Shown in pieces: positions 7,624 through 15,298 of a stretch of 23,169 bases of DNA. Each line of letters begins with the position of its first letter. The first letter of the stretch is position 1. The stretch covers positions 1-23,169 of the forward strand of contig SKPR01000057.1 of the NCBI GenBank assembly GCA_007119455.1, written 5' to 3'. Both the position numbers and the translations under genes were made by a program. Under the pieces are notes generated by a model. The model did no database searches and was not told the origin of the DNA. It saw only the letters and a list, made by a program, of their open reading frames with translations. Origin of the DNA: Candidatus Brevefilum sp. (GTDB lineage Bacteria > Chloroflexota > Anaerolineae > Anaerolineales > Anaerolineaceae).

Positions 7624-7890
7624 CTAAAGCTGGGTAAACTCATCCACTTTCAACACAAAGATTGTGGCCCGTTTTTCATCTGAGTTTTTAGGCTTTTTAC
7701 AATTTTCTCTGATAATTTTCAGAGCCTCATCCAGTTGTTCATCCTCTAATCCGACCAGAAGGGTGCTGCGTCCACTGCGTAAGAACCCACCGGTTGAGGC
7801 GATAAATGTCACTCTGAATTCTTTATCCGTCAAAGCATTGGAGACTTTGTCGTTATCTTCATCTCTGATAATGGCAATAATCAATTTCAT
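7624..7890 (-). CDS. PII-like c-di-AMP receptor, short-loop paralogue
   Basis: Predicted 88-residue protein of the cyclic-di-AMP receptor family (DarA/PstA, formerly DUF970). The ferredoxin-like start MKLIIAIIRDED, the ligand strand FRVTFIASTGGFLRSGRST and the end ATIFVLKVDEF align with the S. aureus PstA pattern almost without offset: Arg26, Thr28, Gly34, Gly35, Phe36 and Leu37 are kept, while the PstA Asn41 position is Arg. The segment between the third strand and the C-terminal strand is about 18 residues shorter than usual, so the large flexible loop that signals ligand state is clipped. ATG at 7890 is preferred (GAGG 10 bases upstream); a TTG two codons earlier is possible. It starts 2 bases after the neighbouring paralogue's stop. 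Confidence 0.85.
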   Translation of the reverse strand: MKLIIAIIRDEDNDKVSNALTDKEFRVTFIASTGGFLRSGRSTLLVGLEDEQLDEALKIIRENCKKPKNSDEKRATIFVLKVDEFTQL

Positions 7891-7892
7891 GA

Positions 7893-8240
7893 TCAAAATT
7901 CCTCATAATGTTCGACTTCAAGTGAAAATACATTGGCGCCGCCAATTGTGACAGGCGTTGGCGCCGGCATGGGCAAGGGTGAATTCTCCATCGGCACAGC
8001 GATGAAAGCAACCCTCTGACGGCAATTTTTATCCAGAATCTCAATCGCTTTTTCTTTTTGGTCGTCAGTCACACCAATCATGAGGGTGATGTTTTTTCGT
8101 CCCAGAAAGCCACCAACACTCGGCAGACGCGTCACTGATATGTTTTCATCAACCAGTGATTCGATTGCCATATCAGCATCCTGGCCCTGTACAACAGCAA
8201 TCAGGAGATCAGCGGGTGATTGTTTTTCCGTTTCAGGCAT
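7893..8240 (-). CDS. PII-like c-di-AMP receptor, full-length paralogue
   Basis: Predicted 115-residue member of the same DarA/PstA family with a complete C-terminal half: a Pro-rich loop at about 85-96 and VTIGGANVFSLEVEHYEEF at the end, matching the family ending. The ligand region reads ISVTRLPSVGGFLGRKNIT; Thr37, the GGFL turn and Asn50 are kept, but the PstA Arg26 position is Ser35. Homologous trimers bind c-di-AMP between subunits and transmit the state through loops to unknown partners. The ATG has GAGG 9 bases upstream. The shorter paralogue begins right after its stop, so both should be made from one message and might form mixed trimers. Confidence 0.87.
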   Translation of the reverse strand: MPETEKQSPADLLIAVVQGQDADMAIESLVDENISVTRLPSVGGFLGRKNITLMIGVTDDQKEKAIEILDKNCRQRVAFIAVPMENSPLPMPAPTPVTIGGANVFSLEVEHYEEF

Positions 8241-8367
8241 ACCATTATCCTCTATCCATCAATTTTCCAATTTCATCCCCAGGATGCCATAAGTATACCT
8301 TAATCTTTTTTATTTTAATGAAGATCAGGCATCTTATTCATCATCATGTGTTTACACATATTGGTTC

Positions 8368-8820
8368 TTAAGTCGTGAGTTCATCCAGCCAATCAATCAC
8401 ACGTTCTACAATTTCTTCCGGCTCGACATCGCTTTCAGGAATTACCTTTCCATGGATTGAAACACCTGCCTGCACCACTGATGTCGGGTCACCCGAAATC
8501 AGCGGGTGCCACCTGGCCAATCCCCTTCCCTCAGCCAGACGCCTGTAAGCACAGGTTTTGGGTAACCAGGATAGCAGGTGTGCATCTTCAGGAGTCAGTT
8601 GCACGCAATCTTTAACCGCTTGCGATCGATGGGCGTAATCCCGGCACCGGCATTTATCTAAATCCAGCAAACGACAGGCGACATCGGTGAAAAACACCTC
8701 ACCACTGTCGATATCCTCAATCTTATGAAGGCAGCATTTAGCACAACCATCACAAAGCGCTTCCCATTCTTCATGAGACATGTCTTCCAGGGGTTTTGTC
8801 TGCCAAAATTTTTCCTGCAT
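8368..8820 (-). CDS. ycgN: UPF0260 / YcgN-type cysteine-cluster protein
   Basis: Predicted 150-residue cytoplasmic protein closely resembling E. coli YcgN: FWQTKPLEDMSHEEWEALCDGC at the N-terminus, CCLHK, VACRLLD, CRCRDY and WLPKTCAYRRLAEG all appear in the family order. Conserved cysteines at about 23, 26, 29, 30, 49, 57, 59, 72 and 90 suggest a metal or Fe-S site like that proposed for YkgJ-type proteins; no reaction is established. The family is best known from Proteobacteria, so its presence here hints at transfer or wider distribution than I know. It lies 127 bases upstream of the c-di-AMP receptor genes on the same strand. Confidence 0.88.
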   Translation of the reverse strand: MQEKFWQTKPLEDMSHEEWEALCDGCAKCCLHKIEDIDSGEVFFTDVACRLLDLDKCRCRDYAHRSQAVKDCVQLTPEDAHLLSWLPKTCAYRRLAEGRGLARWHPLISGDPTSVVQAGVSIHGKVIPESDVEPEEIVERVIDWLDELTT

Positions 8821-8945
8821 GATTCATTCATTCCTGATGCCGTGATAGGGCATTATCCAAACTGAGAAGTGGATGTAACAACTATTTTATAGCATTAACA
8901 GGATGCATTGTAAACCGGGTTATTCGTTATCGTGTTATTTTGCGA

Positions 8946-8997
8946 TATAATCCATTTAGACATAATTAGAAATTTTTCACGATCAAATGATCAGGAG
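8946..8997 (+). promoter_or_regulatory. Perfect -10 box and ribosome site of the HhH gene
   Basis: TATAAT at 8946-8951, with a poor -35 (TTCGTT at 8923-8928, 17-base spacing). AGGAG at 8993-8997 sits 6 bases before the ATG at 9004 and decides that start over an upstream in-frame ATG at 8932, which overlaps the promoter. Confidence 0.55.
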
Positions 8998-9003
8998 AAC
9001 GAA

Positions 9004-9405
9004 ATGACAGAAATGCGTGAAGCACTGGTTGATATCAACAAAGCGACACTGGACGAACTGAGCACCATCAGCGGTATTGGTGAAAGCCTGGCCAAACGGA
9101 TCATTGACAACCGCCCTTATGAAGAATTACACGATCTTGTCCGGGTTTCAGGGATCAGCGATGTTAAACTCACGTCGCTACTGCCATATATCACCCTTGG
9201 CAAAGAAGCACAGGATGATGCCCGGCCTGTTCGGCCAGCGACCCTACCCAAATCTGAAGATGAGAAACCGATCGCCAAATTTGGCCACACAGAAGCTTTT
9301 GTGTTTTTGGAAGATCGCAATGAGCGTCAGGACGCACTTTTGATCATCTTTGGTGGTTTCATCATCGGGCTGATTTTTCTTCTGCTTCGACGTTCCAGTC
9401 GCTGA
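9004..9405 (+). CDS. Helix-hairpin-helix protein with C-terminal membrane anchor
   Basis: Predicted 133-residue protein. Residues 8-64 form a ComEA-like double helix-hairpin-helix unit: VDINKATLDELSTISGIG, then AKRII and a second turn at RVSGIS. A charged, Pro-rich linker (about 68-108) leads to one membrane span at about 111-128 (ALLIIFGGFIIGLIFLLL) followed by RRSSR. HhH units bind DNA backbones without sequence preference. In ComEA the anchor is N-terminal and the HhH lies outside; here the order is reversed and there is no signal peptide, so a tail-anchored protein with a cytoplasmic HhH is the simplest topology, although the C-terminal arginines also fit the opposite one. The role is unknown. 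Confidence 0.82.
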   Translation: MTEMREALVDINKATLDELSTISGIGESLAKRIIDNRPYEELHDLVRVSGISDVKLTSLLPYITLGKEAQDDARPVRPATLPKSEDEKPIAKFGHTEAFVFLEDRNERQDALLIIFGGFIIGLIFLLLRRSSR

Positions 9406-9494
9406 TTTCATTTCAGGATTTATCCAACAAAGACCTGCACAAATGCATTAAGGGGGATGCCATTTTTTTTATCAAAAATCACAATATAAGGCTG

Positions 9495-10631
9495 ATGAAC
9501 TTATTAGTAGGTCGTTTAAACCGTTTTATCTTCCTGATTTTCTGCCTATTATGGCTGGTTGCCTGCCAGACGAGCGTGAATGAAACACCTGCTCCGTCAA
9601 AAGAGGTTCTATTAAGAACCGAGACCATTACACCCATCAGCACTCAGACAATCACAAAGACTGAACTTCAAAATCCTACAACGATAAACCCCACTAGTTC
9701 ACCTGAACCCTCCCCGACCCCCGCAACACAGAACCCAACAATACCACCAGCTGACCGGCGAGTCATTTTAATGGCCGTCGGTGACATTATGCTGGGACGC
9801 ACCATCGGTGACATAATCGAAAAAGAAGGACATGAAGCACCCTTTCAATATGTCGCTGAGACACTCAATACCGCTGATGTAGCCATCGGCAATCTGGAAT
9901 GTCCCATTTCAGATCGTGGTGTAGCCGAAGAAAAAACGTATGCTTTTCGTGCGCCTGTCAATGCTGGCAAATCACTGGCATTTGGCGGGTTTGATGTCGT
10001 CAGCCTGGCCAACAACCATACCTTAGATTATGGACCCCTGGCTCTGCGTGACACCATGGACATCCTGCACACAAACCAGATTCATTCAGTAGGGGCAGGT
10101 ATGGACGAAGTCGAGGCTTATTCGCCGGTCTTCGTTGAAAAAAATGGTCTGCGATTGGCCTTTCTGGCCTACGCCGATATTCCACCAGCGGTTTACGATT
10201 ACCAGGCGTGGGAAGCAGGACCCAATAAACCGGGGATCGCCTGGGCTCATGAAGATCGCATCGTTAAAGGTGTGACGGCTGCCAAAACTCAGGCTGACCT
10301 GGTGATTGTACTGGTGCACAACGGCTTTGAGTTCATGCAGCAGGTAACTGCTGAACAACAAAAAGTTGCCAGGCTTGCAATTGATAGCGGGGCCAGCCTG
10401 GTGATCGGCAGCCATCCTCATGTCTTACAACGGATCGAGGCCTATGGTGATGGTTTGATCGCTTATAGCATGGGTAATTTCGTGTTTGACAATATGCTTT
10501 TCCCCCCAAACTACTCGGCCATCCTGGTGGTTGAGCTTTCGCTTAACGGCATCGAATCATACGAACTGATTGATGTCATCGTCCAATTGAATGGCATCCC
10601 CCAAATCATGCCCTACCGGCAATACGACTGA
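9495..10631 (+). CDS. CapA-family lipoprotein (poly-gamma-glutamate CapA-like)
   Basis: Predicted 378-residue surface protein. A lipoprotein signal ends in LVAC (Cys24), followed by a Thr/Pro-rich tether (about 45-85). The CapA metallophosphatase-like domain follows: VGDIMLGR (Asp97), IGNLECPIS (133-135), SLANNHTLDYG (173-180), VLVHNGFEF (His275), IGSHPHVLQ (His307, His309) and YSMGNFVF. These are the expected metal-ligand positions of the calcineurin-like fold. The family includes B. anthracis CapA, needed for capsule synthesis or export, but most members, as here, are isolated and their substrates unknown; no capB/capC genes are near. A weak AAGG precedes the ATG. Confidence 0.9.
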   Translation: MNLLVGRLNRFIFLIFCLLWLVACQTSVNETPAPSKEVLLRTETITPISTQTITKTELQNPTTINPTSSPEPSPTPATQNPTIPPADRRVILMAVGDIMLGRTIGDIIEKEGHEAPFQYVAETLNTADVAIGNLECPISDRGVAEEKTYAFRAPVNAGKSLAFGGFDVVSLANNHTLDYGPLALRDTMDILHTNQIHSVGAGMDEVEAYSPVFVEKNGLRLAFLAYADIPPAVYDYQAWEAGPNKPGIAWAHEDRIVKGVTAAKTQADLVIVLVHNGFEFMQQVTAEQQKVARLAIDSGASLVIGSHPHVLQRIEAYGDGLIAYSMGNFVFDNMLFPPNYSAILVVELSLNGIESYELIDVIVQLNGIPQIMPYRQYD

Positions 10632-10694
10632 ATTTGAACCCATTTTACTGGCCATTTTGTAATGGTGCTCCGTCAATCGTCCAAGCCGAATAAC

Positions 10695-11228
10695 TTATCC
10701 ATATAAAGTCGGGTTTTTAAAGGGTATCAAGGCCAGGATGACAGCCTGTTCGTAAAAACTGGCCCTGGTGAGGATATCACCTGTCAGCAGTCCAACCGCC
10801 CCTGTTTTTTGTTTTGAATTTGTTTTACCAAAGATCCGGTCATCTGCTTCACCCAGCTCCAGGCCTGATTCGACCAGGGCCTGCACCGCTGGCGGTAATT
10901 GGAAATGAGCTGTGCGTGAGCTACCCTGCATCGTCCCGGAAAGCACAACAATCCAGGCAAAACCGATCATCGCTGTGCCCAGATAGTCGCAACCACCTTC
11001 CACGCCCACCCAAAAATCTGCATCGGGCATTGCCTCCCGAGCATTTTGGGCACGATTACTTGCCCCTATTCGGGCAACCTGGTCTGATAAGGGCTGGTCA
11101 GTCACATCGGAACGTACGGAAACGCAGACAAACTGATGTGTGTCATCCGGGAATAACCGCTCAAACCCATTGCGAACAGCGTCCACCTTGATAGGATTTT
11201 TTGAAGCGATGACGATTTTCTTAACCAT
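10695..11228 (-). CDS. yjjX: Inosine/xanthosine triphosphatase, YjjX family
   Basis: Predicted 177-residue house-cleaning NTPase that hydrolyses non-canonical purine triphosphates (ITP, XTP) so they are not built into nucleic acid. It has the family landmarks IVIASKNPIKVDAV at the start, VSDQP-type SDVTDQP, a central WVGVEGG, LGEADDRIFGKTNSKQKTG, and YEQAVILALIPF at the end. Length is normal. It begins 8 bases after the dCTP deaminase stop on the same strand, so the two form a nucleotide-pool operon. No Shine-Dalgarno is visible, which suggests coupling to dcd translation. Confidence 0.9.
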   Translation of the reverse strand: MVKKIVIASKNPIKVDAVRNGFERLFPDDTHQFVCVSVRSDVTDQPLSDQVARIGASNRAQNAREAMPDADFWVGVEGGCDYLGTAMIGFAWIVVLSGTMQGSSRTAHFQLPPAVQALVESGLELGEADDRIFGKTNSKQKTGAVGLLTGDILTRASFYEQAVILALIPFKNPTLYG

Positions 11229-11236
11229 GAGTCAGG

Positions 11237-11791
11237 TTATAGCTTGGGCAGTTCAATAGACTGTTGATATTGATACTTACCCTTTTTATCAGCATAGGAG
11301 ACCTCGCAATCCTCATCGCCTTCAAAGAATAAGACCTGGGCAATACCTTCAAATGAATAAATTTTCGCCGGTAATGGGGTGGTGTTGGAAATCTCGAGTG
11401 TTACATAACCTTCCCATTCAGGCTCGAAAGGGGTCACATTGACAATGATCCCACAGCGGGCATATGTGCTTTTTCCAACACAAATCGTCAGGATGTTGCG
11501 AGGGATCCTGAAGTACTCAACGGTACGAGCTAAAGCAAAGGAGTTGGGGGGGATGATGCATACCTCACCCTGGTAATCAACCATCGAATTCGGATCAAAG
11601 TGTTTGGGATCCACAATCGCAGAATAAACATTGGTAAAGATCTTATACTCATCCGCCACACGGATATCATAACCATACGAAGATGTTCCGAAGGATATGA
11701 CACCCCGCCTCACCTGCCCATCTTCAAAGGGTTCGATCATATTATGCTCAAGTGCCATGCGTTTGATCCACCGGTCAGCTTTTATACTCAT
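11237..11791 (-). CDS. dcd: dCTP deaminase
   Basis: Predicted 184-residue trimeric enzyme converting dCTP to dUTP and ammonia, feeding dTTP synthesis. Visible landmarks are SSYGYDIRV, PPNSFALART, VGKSTYARCG (Ser108 and Arg112, equivalent to E. coli Ser111 and Arg115) and VTLEISNTT (Glu133, equivalent to the catalytic Glu138), then GIAQVLFFEG and a Tyr/Gln-rich end contacting the triphosphate. Whether it also hydrolyses dUTP (bifunctional type) cannot be told by eye. GAGGAG lies 9 bases before the ATG. Confidence 0.94.
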   Translation of the reverse strand: MSIKADRWIKRMALEHNMIEPFEDGQVRRGVISFGTSSYGYDIRVADEYKIFTNVYSAIVDPKHFDPNSMVDYQGEVCIIPPNSFALARTVEYFRIPRNILTICVGKSTYARCGIIVNVTPFEPEWEGYVTLEISNTTPLPAKIYSFEGIAQVLFFEGDEDCEVSYADKKGKYQYQQSIELPKL

Positions 11792-11843
11792 TGCTAATAA
11801 CTCCTCAACATGTTATGGGTTCCCATCTGTAATCATAATCGTT

Positions 11844-12875
11844 TCAATCGAATTGAACCTTAATAAATCCCAATGAACCCGGTTCAAGGATGAAATCAAC
11901 CTCGTACAATCTTCCCCAGATCAAAGCCAGCCGGTACTCACCAGGTGGGATATCCGAAACAGTGAAACTCTCACCCAGAAGTGGATGTCCGTTAGGTCCA
12001 AAGGGATAATAAGTTTTTGGATAGTAACGTTCCTGCACCTCTCCGTCTTCTCCCAACCTTTTCAACGTTAACGGAAACTGGGATACAGTATAGCCATTCG
12101 GATCCAGGACAATGCCTGAAAGGGTGGCCATCTGGTCACCACCATCTTTAAGGACGGGTTCAAACCACAATACCGGATTGAATGTCCGTTGATAGTCATT
12201 TTCACCCAAACGAACTTCAAAATGCAGATGCGATCCAATAGCAGCCCCGCTCAGGCCCACCTGTCCGAGCGTCTGCTCCCGCTGTACAAAGTCGCCGGTA
12301 TCCACTTCGATGGTTGAGAGATGCGCATAAAGGGTAAATAAATCATTGCCATCCCAATGCAGGTCAGGGTGATAAAGAACCACTACATTGCCATAAAACA
12401 AGGGATAAGGGCCTAAAAGCGTTTCATTATCGACACCGGCAAAAACCACCTCGCCTGAGGCCGCAGCCACAACCGGCGTGCCGGAAGAATTGACAAACTC
12501 AACACCGTGATGCGGTTCAAGTTCTCCAGCAAAAGTGCTCGCGTAAGGATAAGTTGGATCAATGGTGTTCTGATAGGGCAGTTGAATAGGTCGAGATAAC
12601 AACCCGGGCCACTGGGCCTGGCAATAATTATCTCCGCAGTCGATGGCCATAAAAGCTTTTTCAAACACTTCCGACTGGCTTGGCTTTGGTGTAATTACAG
12701 GAGGTGTGGGCGATGGTTCTACCTTTAATACTGGCGTACCTTCAACAGGAAAAGCTGGCTCAATGGATGGCTCATCCTGGTAAAAGGTAGCTGGTTCTGC
12801 TCCAGCTTGTGAACAACCTGTAATGAACAGAATTAATAAAATTACCGGTAAAATTTTTCGATTGGTTCTTCGCAT
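11844..12875 (-). CDS. M23 (LytM-type) peptidase lipoprotein
   Basis: Predicted 343-residue lipoprotein: signal peptide with lipobox FITGC (Cys21), a Pro/Thr tether to about 65, then an M23 domain with PHHGVEF (122-127), GTPVVAAASGEVVFAG, TLYAHLS (His185) and GSHLHFEV (His216, His218). The usual first motif is HxGxD; here the metal-binding Asp is Glu126. A C-terminal module (about 250-343, GIVLDPNGYTVSQFPLTL to the end) looks like a carboxypeptidase-regulatory-type beta sandwich. The protein probably cuts peptidoglycan crosslinks or binds them as an activator. It starts 6 bases after the ftcD stop, so they share a message despite unrelated roles. Confidence 0.87.
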   Translation of the reverse strand: MRRTNRKILPVILLILFITGCSQAGAEPATFYQDEPSIEPAFPVEGTPVLKVEPSPTPPVITPKPSQSEVFEKAFMAIDCGDNYCQAQWPGLLSRPIQLPYQNTIDPTYPYASTFAGELEPHHGVEFVNSSGTPVVAAASGEVVFAGVDNETLLGPYPLFYGNVVVLYHPDLHWDGNDLFTLYAHLSTIEVDTGDFVQREQTLGQVGLSGAAIGSHLHFEVRLGENDYQRTFNPVLWFEPVLKDGGDQMATLSGIVLDPNGYTVSQFPLTLKRLGEDGEVQERYYPKTYYPFGPNGHPLLGESFTVSDIPPGEYRLALIWGRLYEVDFILEPGSLGFIKVQFD

Positions 12876-12881
12876 AAGCCT

Positions 12882-14432
12882 TTATGAAAGCGACAATCCA
12901 CCACGATCAATAAGGACATCGCGAAGTGAATCATTGATTCTGTTTGCTTCTTTCTCAAGAGATCTGAGTTCATTGAGCATACGAGCCGGATCCTGTTCCT
13001 TTTCAAGCCCCAACAGGTTAATGCGCACATTGAGACTGGCGCCATTTAAAGCTGCCTGTGCAAAGGCAGCCGCTGTCCCGGCATCTGAGATTGCATTCAC
13101 ATTTCCCAATTGGGCTGCTTTTAATGCCAGACGCATAATTTGGAGTGCATTTCGACCAACCTGAAGCGGCACTTCTGCTGCATTGATTGATGCAGCCTGA
13201 ATGGCCTGAATACGATCTGCCTTTTGTTGGTCAGTATCCCGGGGTAAACGTCTGGCTTTCATATATGCATTGAAGGCCGCTGCGTCTTTTTCAACAGCCT
13301 CTTTCATGATCTGCTGCAGGTCCATGGCCTGTTCGATCATTTTCCACATCTCATTTTCGACATCCGCATATTTTGACTTGCCAACCGTCACCCTTCCAAC
13401 CATTGCCACCAATGAGGCAGCCATGGCTGCACCGTAAGCAGACGCTGAACCGCCGCCTGGCGTTGGTTCACCGGAAGCCAATGCATCCAAAAACTCAACA
13501 TCCTGAGCACCTTCACTACCATTTTCAGAATCGGAGCCAGAGGAATATAACCGTGTTTCTAAAATCTGTTCATTCTCAAACTGGTCCATTTGCATATACC
13601 AGACGGCAGCATCCACAACAGCTTCATTAGGAATCAGCCCAACGAGCTCCGAATGGTGCACCTGCACACCGTAACGGTGGGCTTCCCGACGGATCATCTC
13701 AACCACACTGGCCATAGGTGTTCGCCGGTAATTGGTCAGGTTCATTGAGACCTGGGCCTGCCCTTCGACAAGAACCCCCATCGACTTGACATAACGGAGG
13801 CCACCGGAAGAATGACGAATGGCACGGGCGATTTTATTGGCAATTGAAACATCATCCGTTGTCAAATAGACATTGAAGGCGATCAGTGGCTGCCTGGCCC
13901 CGATCACAGTGGCACCTGCACCCGTGGTCTGAGCTGGGCCAAAGTCCGGCTCTCGTTCTGGTTTTTTTCCGATCTCTTGCTTCAGCCTTTCGTACTGCCC
14001 CCTCCGGATATTTTCTAAATTAGTCCGTTCTGGCCGGGTGGCTGCCTCCTCATAAAGGTAAACCGGGATCTTCAGCTGCTCTCCAACTCTTTTCCCCAAA
14101 CGGCGGGCCATTTCAACACACTCCACCATGGTCACGCCTGAGATCGGCACAAAGGGCACTACATCTGTCGCGCCAATCCTGGGATGTTCACCCTGATGAT
14201 TGTCCAGATCAATCAACTCGCCAGCTTTGGCAATTGCCTGGAAGGCTGCCTCCTCAACCGCCTCCAGTCGACCAACAATGGTCACGACTGTCCGGTTATG
14301 ATCCATGTCTGAATGCCGATCCAATATTTTCACCCCGTTTACCATTTCAATAGACTGGATGATCTCCTCTACAATTTTTGGCCGTCTTGCTTCAGAAAAA
14401 TTCGGTATACATTCAACAATTGGATTTGGCAT
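12882..14432 (-). CDS. ftcD: Bifunctional formimidoyltransferase-cyclodeaminase
   Basis: Predicted 516-residue enzyme. Residues 1 to about 295 form the glutamate formimidoyltransferase with VECIPNFSE at the start and NHQGEHPRIGATDVVPF carrying the catalytic His83. After a Ser/Gly-rich linker (about 294-306), the cyclodeaminase domain begins FLDALASGEPTPGGGSASA and includes EKDAAAFNAYMKA with its catalytic Asp. It moves the formimino group from formiminoglutamate to tetrahydrofolate and then releases ammonia to give methenyl-THF, a histidine-breakdown and one-carbon step. Both domains look intact. CAGGAG lies 5 bases before the ATG and a TATAAT promoter upstream. No other histidine-degradation gene is in the window. 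Confidence 0.95.
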   Translation of the reverse strand: MPNPIVECIPNFSEARRPKIVEEIIQSIEMVNGVKILDRHSDMDHNRTVVTIVGRLEAVEEAAFQAIAKAGELIDLDNHQGEHPRIGATDVVPFVPISGVTMVECVEMARRLGKRVGEQLKIPVYLYEEAATRPERTNLENIRRGQYERLKQEIGKKPEREPDFGPAQTTGAGATVIGARQPLIAFNVYLTTDDVSIANKIARAIRHSSGGLRYVKSMGVLVEGQAQVSMNLTNYRRTPMASVVEMIRREAHRYGVQVHHSELVGLIPNEAVVDAAVWYMQMDQFENEQILETRLYSSGSDSENGSEGAQDVEFLDALASGEPTPGGGSASAYGAAMAASLVAMVGRVTVGKSKYADVENEMWKMIEQAMDLQQIMKEAVEKDAAAFNAYMKARRLPRDTDQQKADRIQAIQAASINAAEVPLQVGRNALQIMRLALKAAQLGNVNAISDAGTAAAFAQAALNGASLNVRINLLGLEKEQDPARMLNELRSLEKEANRINDSLRDVLIDRGGLSLS

Positions 14433-14461
14433 TTTTTCTCCTGACTGGTGTAATTTTCCTC

Positions 14462-14490
14462 ATTATACCCATAATCAATTGATTAATTAC
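14462..14490 (-). promoter_or_regulatory. ftcD promoter with 14-bp palindrome in spacer
   Basis: On the minus strand a perfect TATAAT (14467-14462) lies about 30 bases before the ftcD ATG; a weak -35 (GTAATT, 14490-14485) is 17 bases upstream. The spacer contains most of the perfect palindrome TAATCAATTGATTA (14472-14485), which may be an operator. Confidence 0.65.
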
Positions 14491-14505
14491 GGTTACGAAT
14501 GTACG

Positions 14506-14521
14506 TCGTTTGCGCAAACGA
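14506..14521. promoter_or_regulatory. 16-bp perfect palindrome, LacI-type operator candidate
   Basis: TCGTTTGCGCAAACGA reads the same on both strands. Its form (CGTTTGCGCAAACG with a central CG) is typical of sites bound by LacI-family repressors. It lies about 16 bases upstream of the ftcD -35 and 74 bases from its ATG. No LacI-family gene is in the window. Confidence 0.6.
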
Positions 14522-14690
14522 TCCACAATAAACTAAGAATAAAAAGGTCAGAGATCGTCAAAATCCTGACTGAGCAATAATCGGAGTCTGAAGGCAGGAA
14601 ATATCGTGAACATCTTCAACAATTAATCTACAACTTTTACTTCTATCAATATCCCACTTAAGAATATTTATAATTTGCTAATTTTAAATA

Positions 14691-14720
14691 AATTTTGTCA
14701 ATATTGCTATTGACAAAATT
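14691..14720. promoter_or_regulatory. 13-bp inverted repeat over the DUF2089 promoter
   Basis: Perfect arms AATTTTGTCAATA (14691-14703) and TATTGACAAAATT (14708-14720) are separated by TTGC. The right arm contains the TTGACA -35 (14710-14715); TAGAAT at 14732-14737 is 16 bases further on. Binding here would block the promoter. As a hairpin it lacks a following T tract and GC pairs, so an operator is more likely than a terminator. Confidence 0.65.
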
Positions 14721-14802
14721 GAAGTATATGATAGAATAGATGTATAGAGATAGAAATGAAGCTTAATTTTATTGAGGTGTGCCGGCGAAAAAGTTGATTT
14801 TA

Positions 14803-14831
14803 TTGATGATCGCCTGAATTAAATTTATTAT
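14803..14831 (+). promoter_or_regulatory. Second possible promoter for the DUF2089 operon
   Basis: TTGATG (14803-14808) and TATTAT (14826-14831) are spaced by 17 bases. It is closer to the gene than the inverted-repeat promoter and would give a leader of about 50 bases. AT-rich context makes chance matches likely. Confidence 0.35.
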
Positions 14832-14887
14832 AGCATGTTTTTACAACTGATCAAGTGAAAAAAAGCAAATTCATTTTGGAGGTGCTG

Positions 14888-15298
14888 ATGCAAAAAATGC
14901 CAGAGAAATGCCCAATCTGTAAGTCAGACGTCCTGGTAACGCGGTTTTTCTGCCCCCGTTGCGATTCGGTTGTTGAGGGACATTTTCAACCGCATTCGGG
15001 ACCCTTTGCTGAACTGTCAGAAGAGCAAATCAACTTTGTCCTGACCTTTGTTCGCTGTGAGGGTCGGTTTAACCGGATGGAGGAAGAACTCAACCTTTCC
15101 TATCCCACCTTACGCAACCGGCTTTATGACGTAATCCGGGCATTAGGCTATGAACCAGGCAAAGATGAAGAGCCCACACTAACACCTGAAGACCGACGCC
15201 GGATTTTAGATGACCTTGAACAAGGTAAAATCTCCCCACTTCAGGCGCAACAACTCCTCCAGGGCTTAGAAGTTGAATCAAAGAAAGGTGGTAAATAA
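14888..15298 (+). CDS. DUF2089 protein: zinc ribbon, HTH and SHOCT-like tail
   Basis: Predicted 136-residue likely DNA-binding protein. A zinc ribbon uses Cys8, Cys11, Cys22 and Cys25 (CPIC and CPRC). Residues 43-88 (LSEEQINFVLTFVRCEGRF through LSYPTLRNRLYDVIRALGY) form a sigma-like helix-turn-helix. Residues 99-127 (RRRILDDLEQGKIS, then AQQLLQGL) form a short helical hairpin that resembles the N-terminus of the next gene's product. I use the ATG at 14888 with GGAGG 5 bases upstream. Its stop overlaps the next start (TAATG), so the products are coupled. The family's function is unsettled; a transcriptional regulator that may act on its own promoter fits the context. Confidence 0.87.
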   Translation: MQKMPEKCPICKSDVLVTRFFCPRCDSVVEGHFQPHSGPFAELSEEQINFVLTFVRCEGRFNRMEEELNLSYPTLRNRLYDVIRALGYEPGKDEEPTLTPEDRRRILDDLEQGKISPLQAQQLLQGLEVESKKGGK

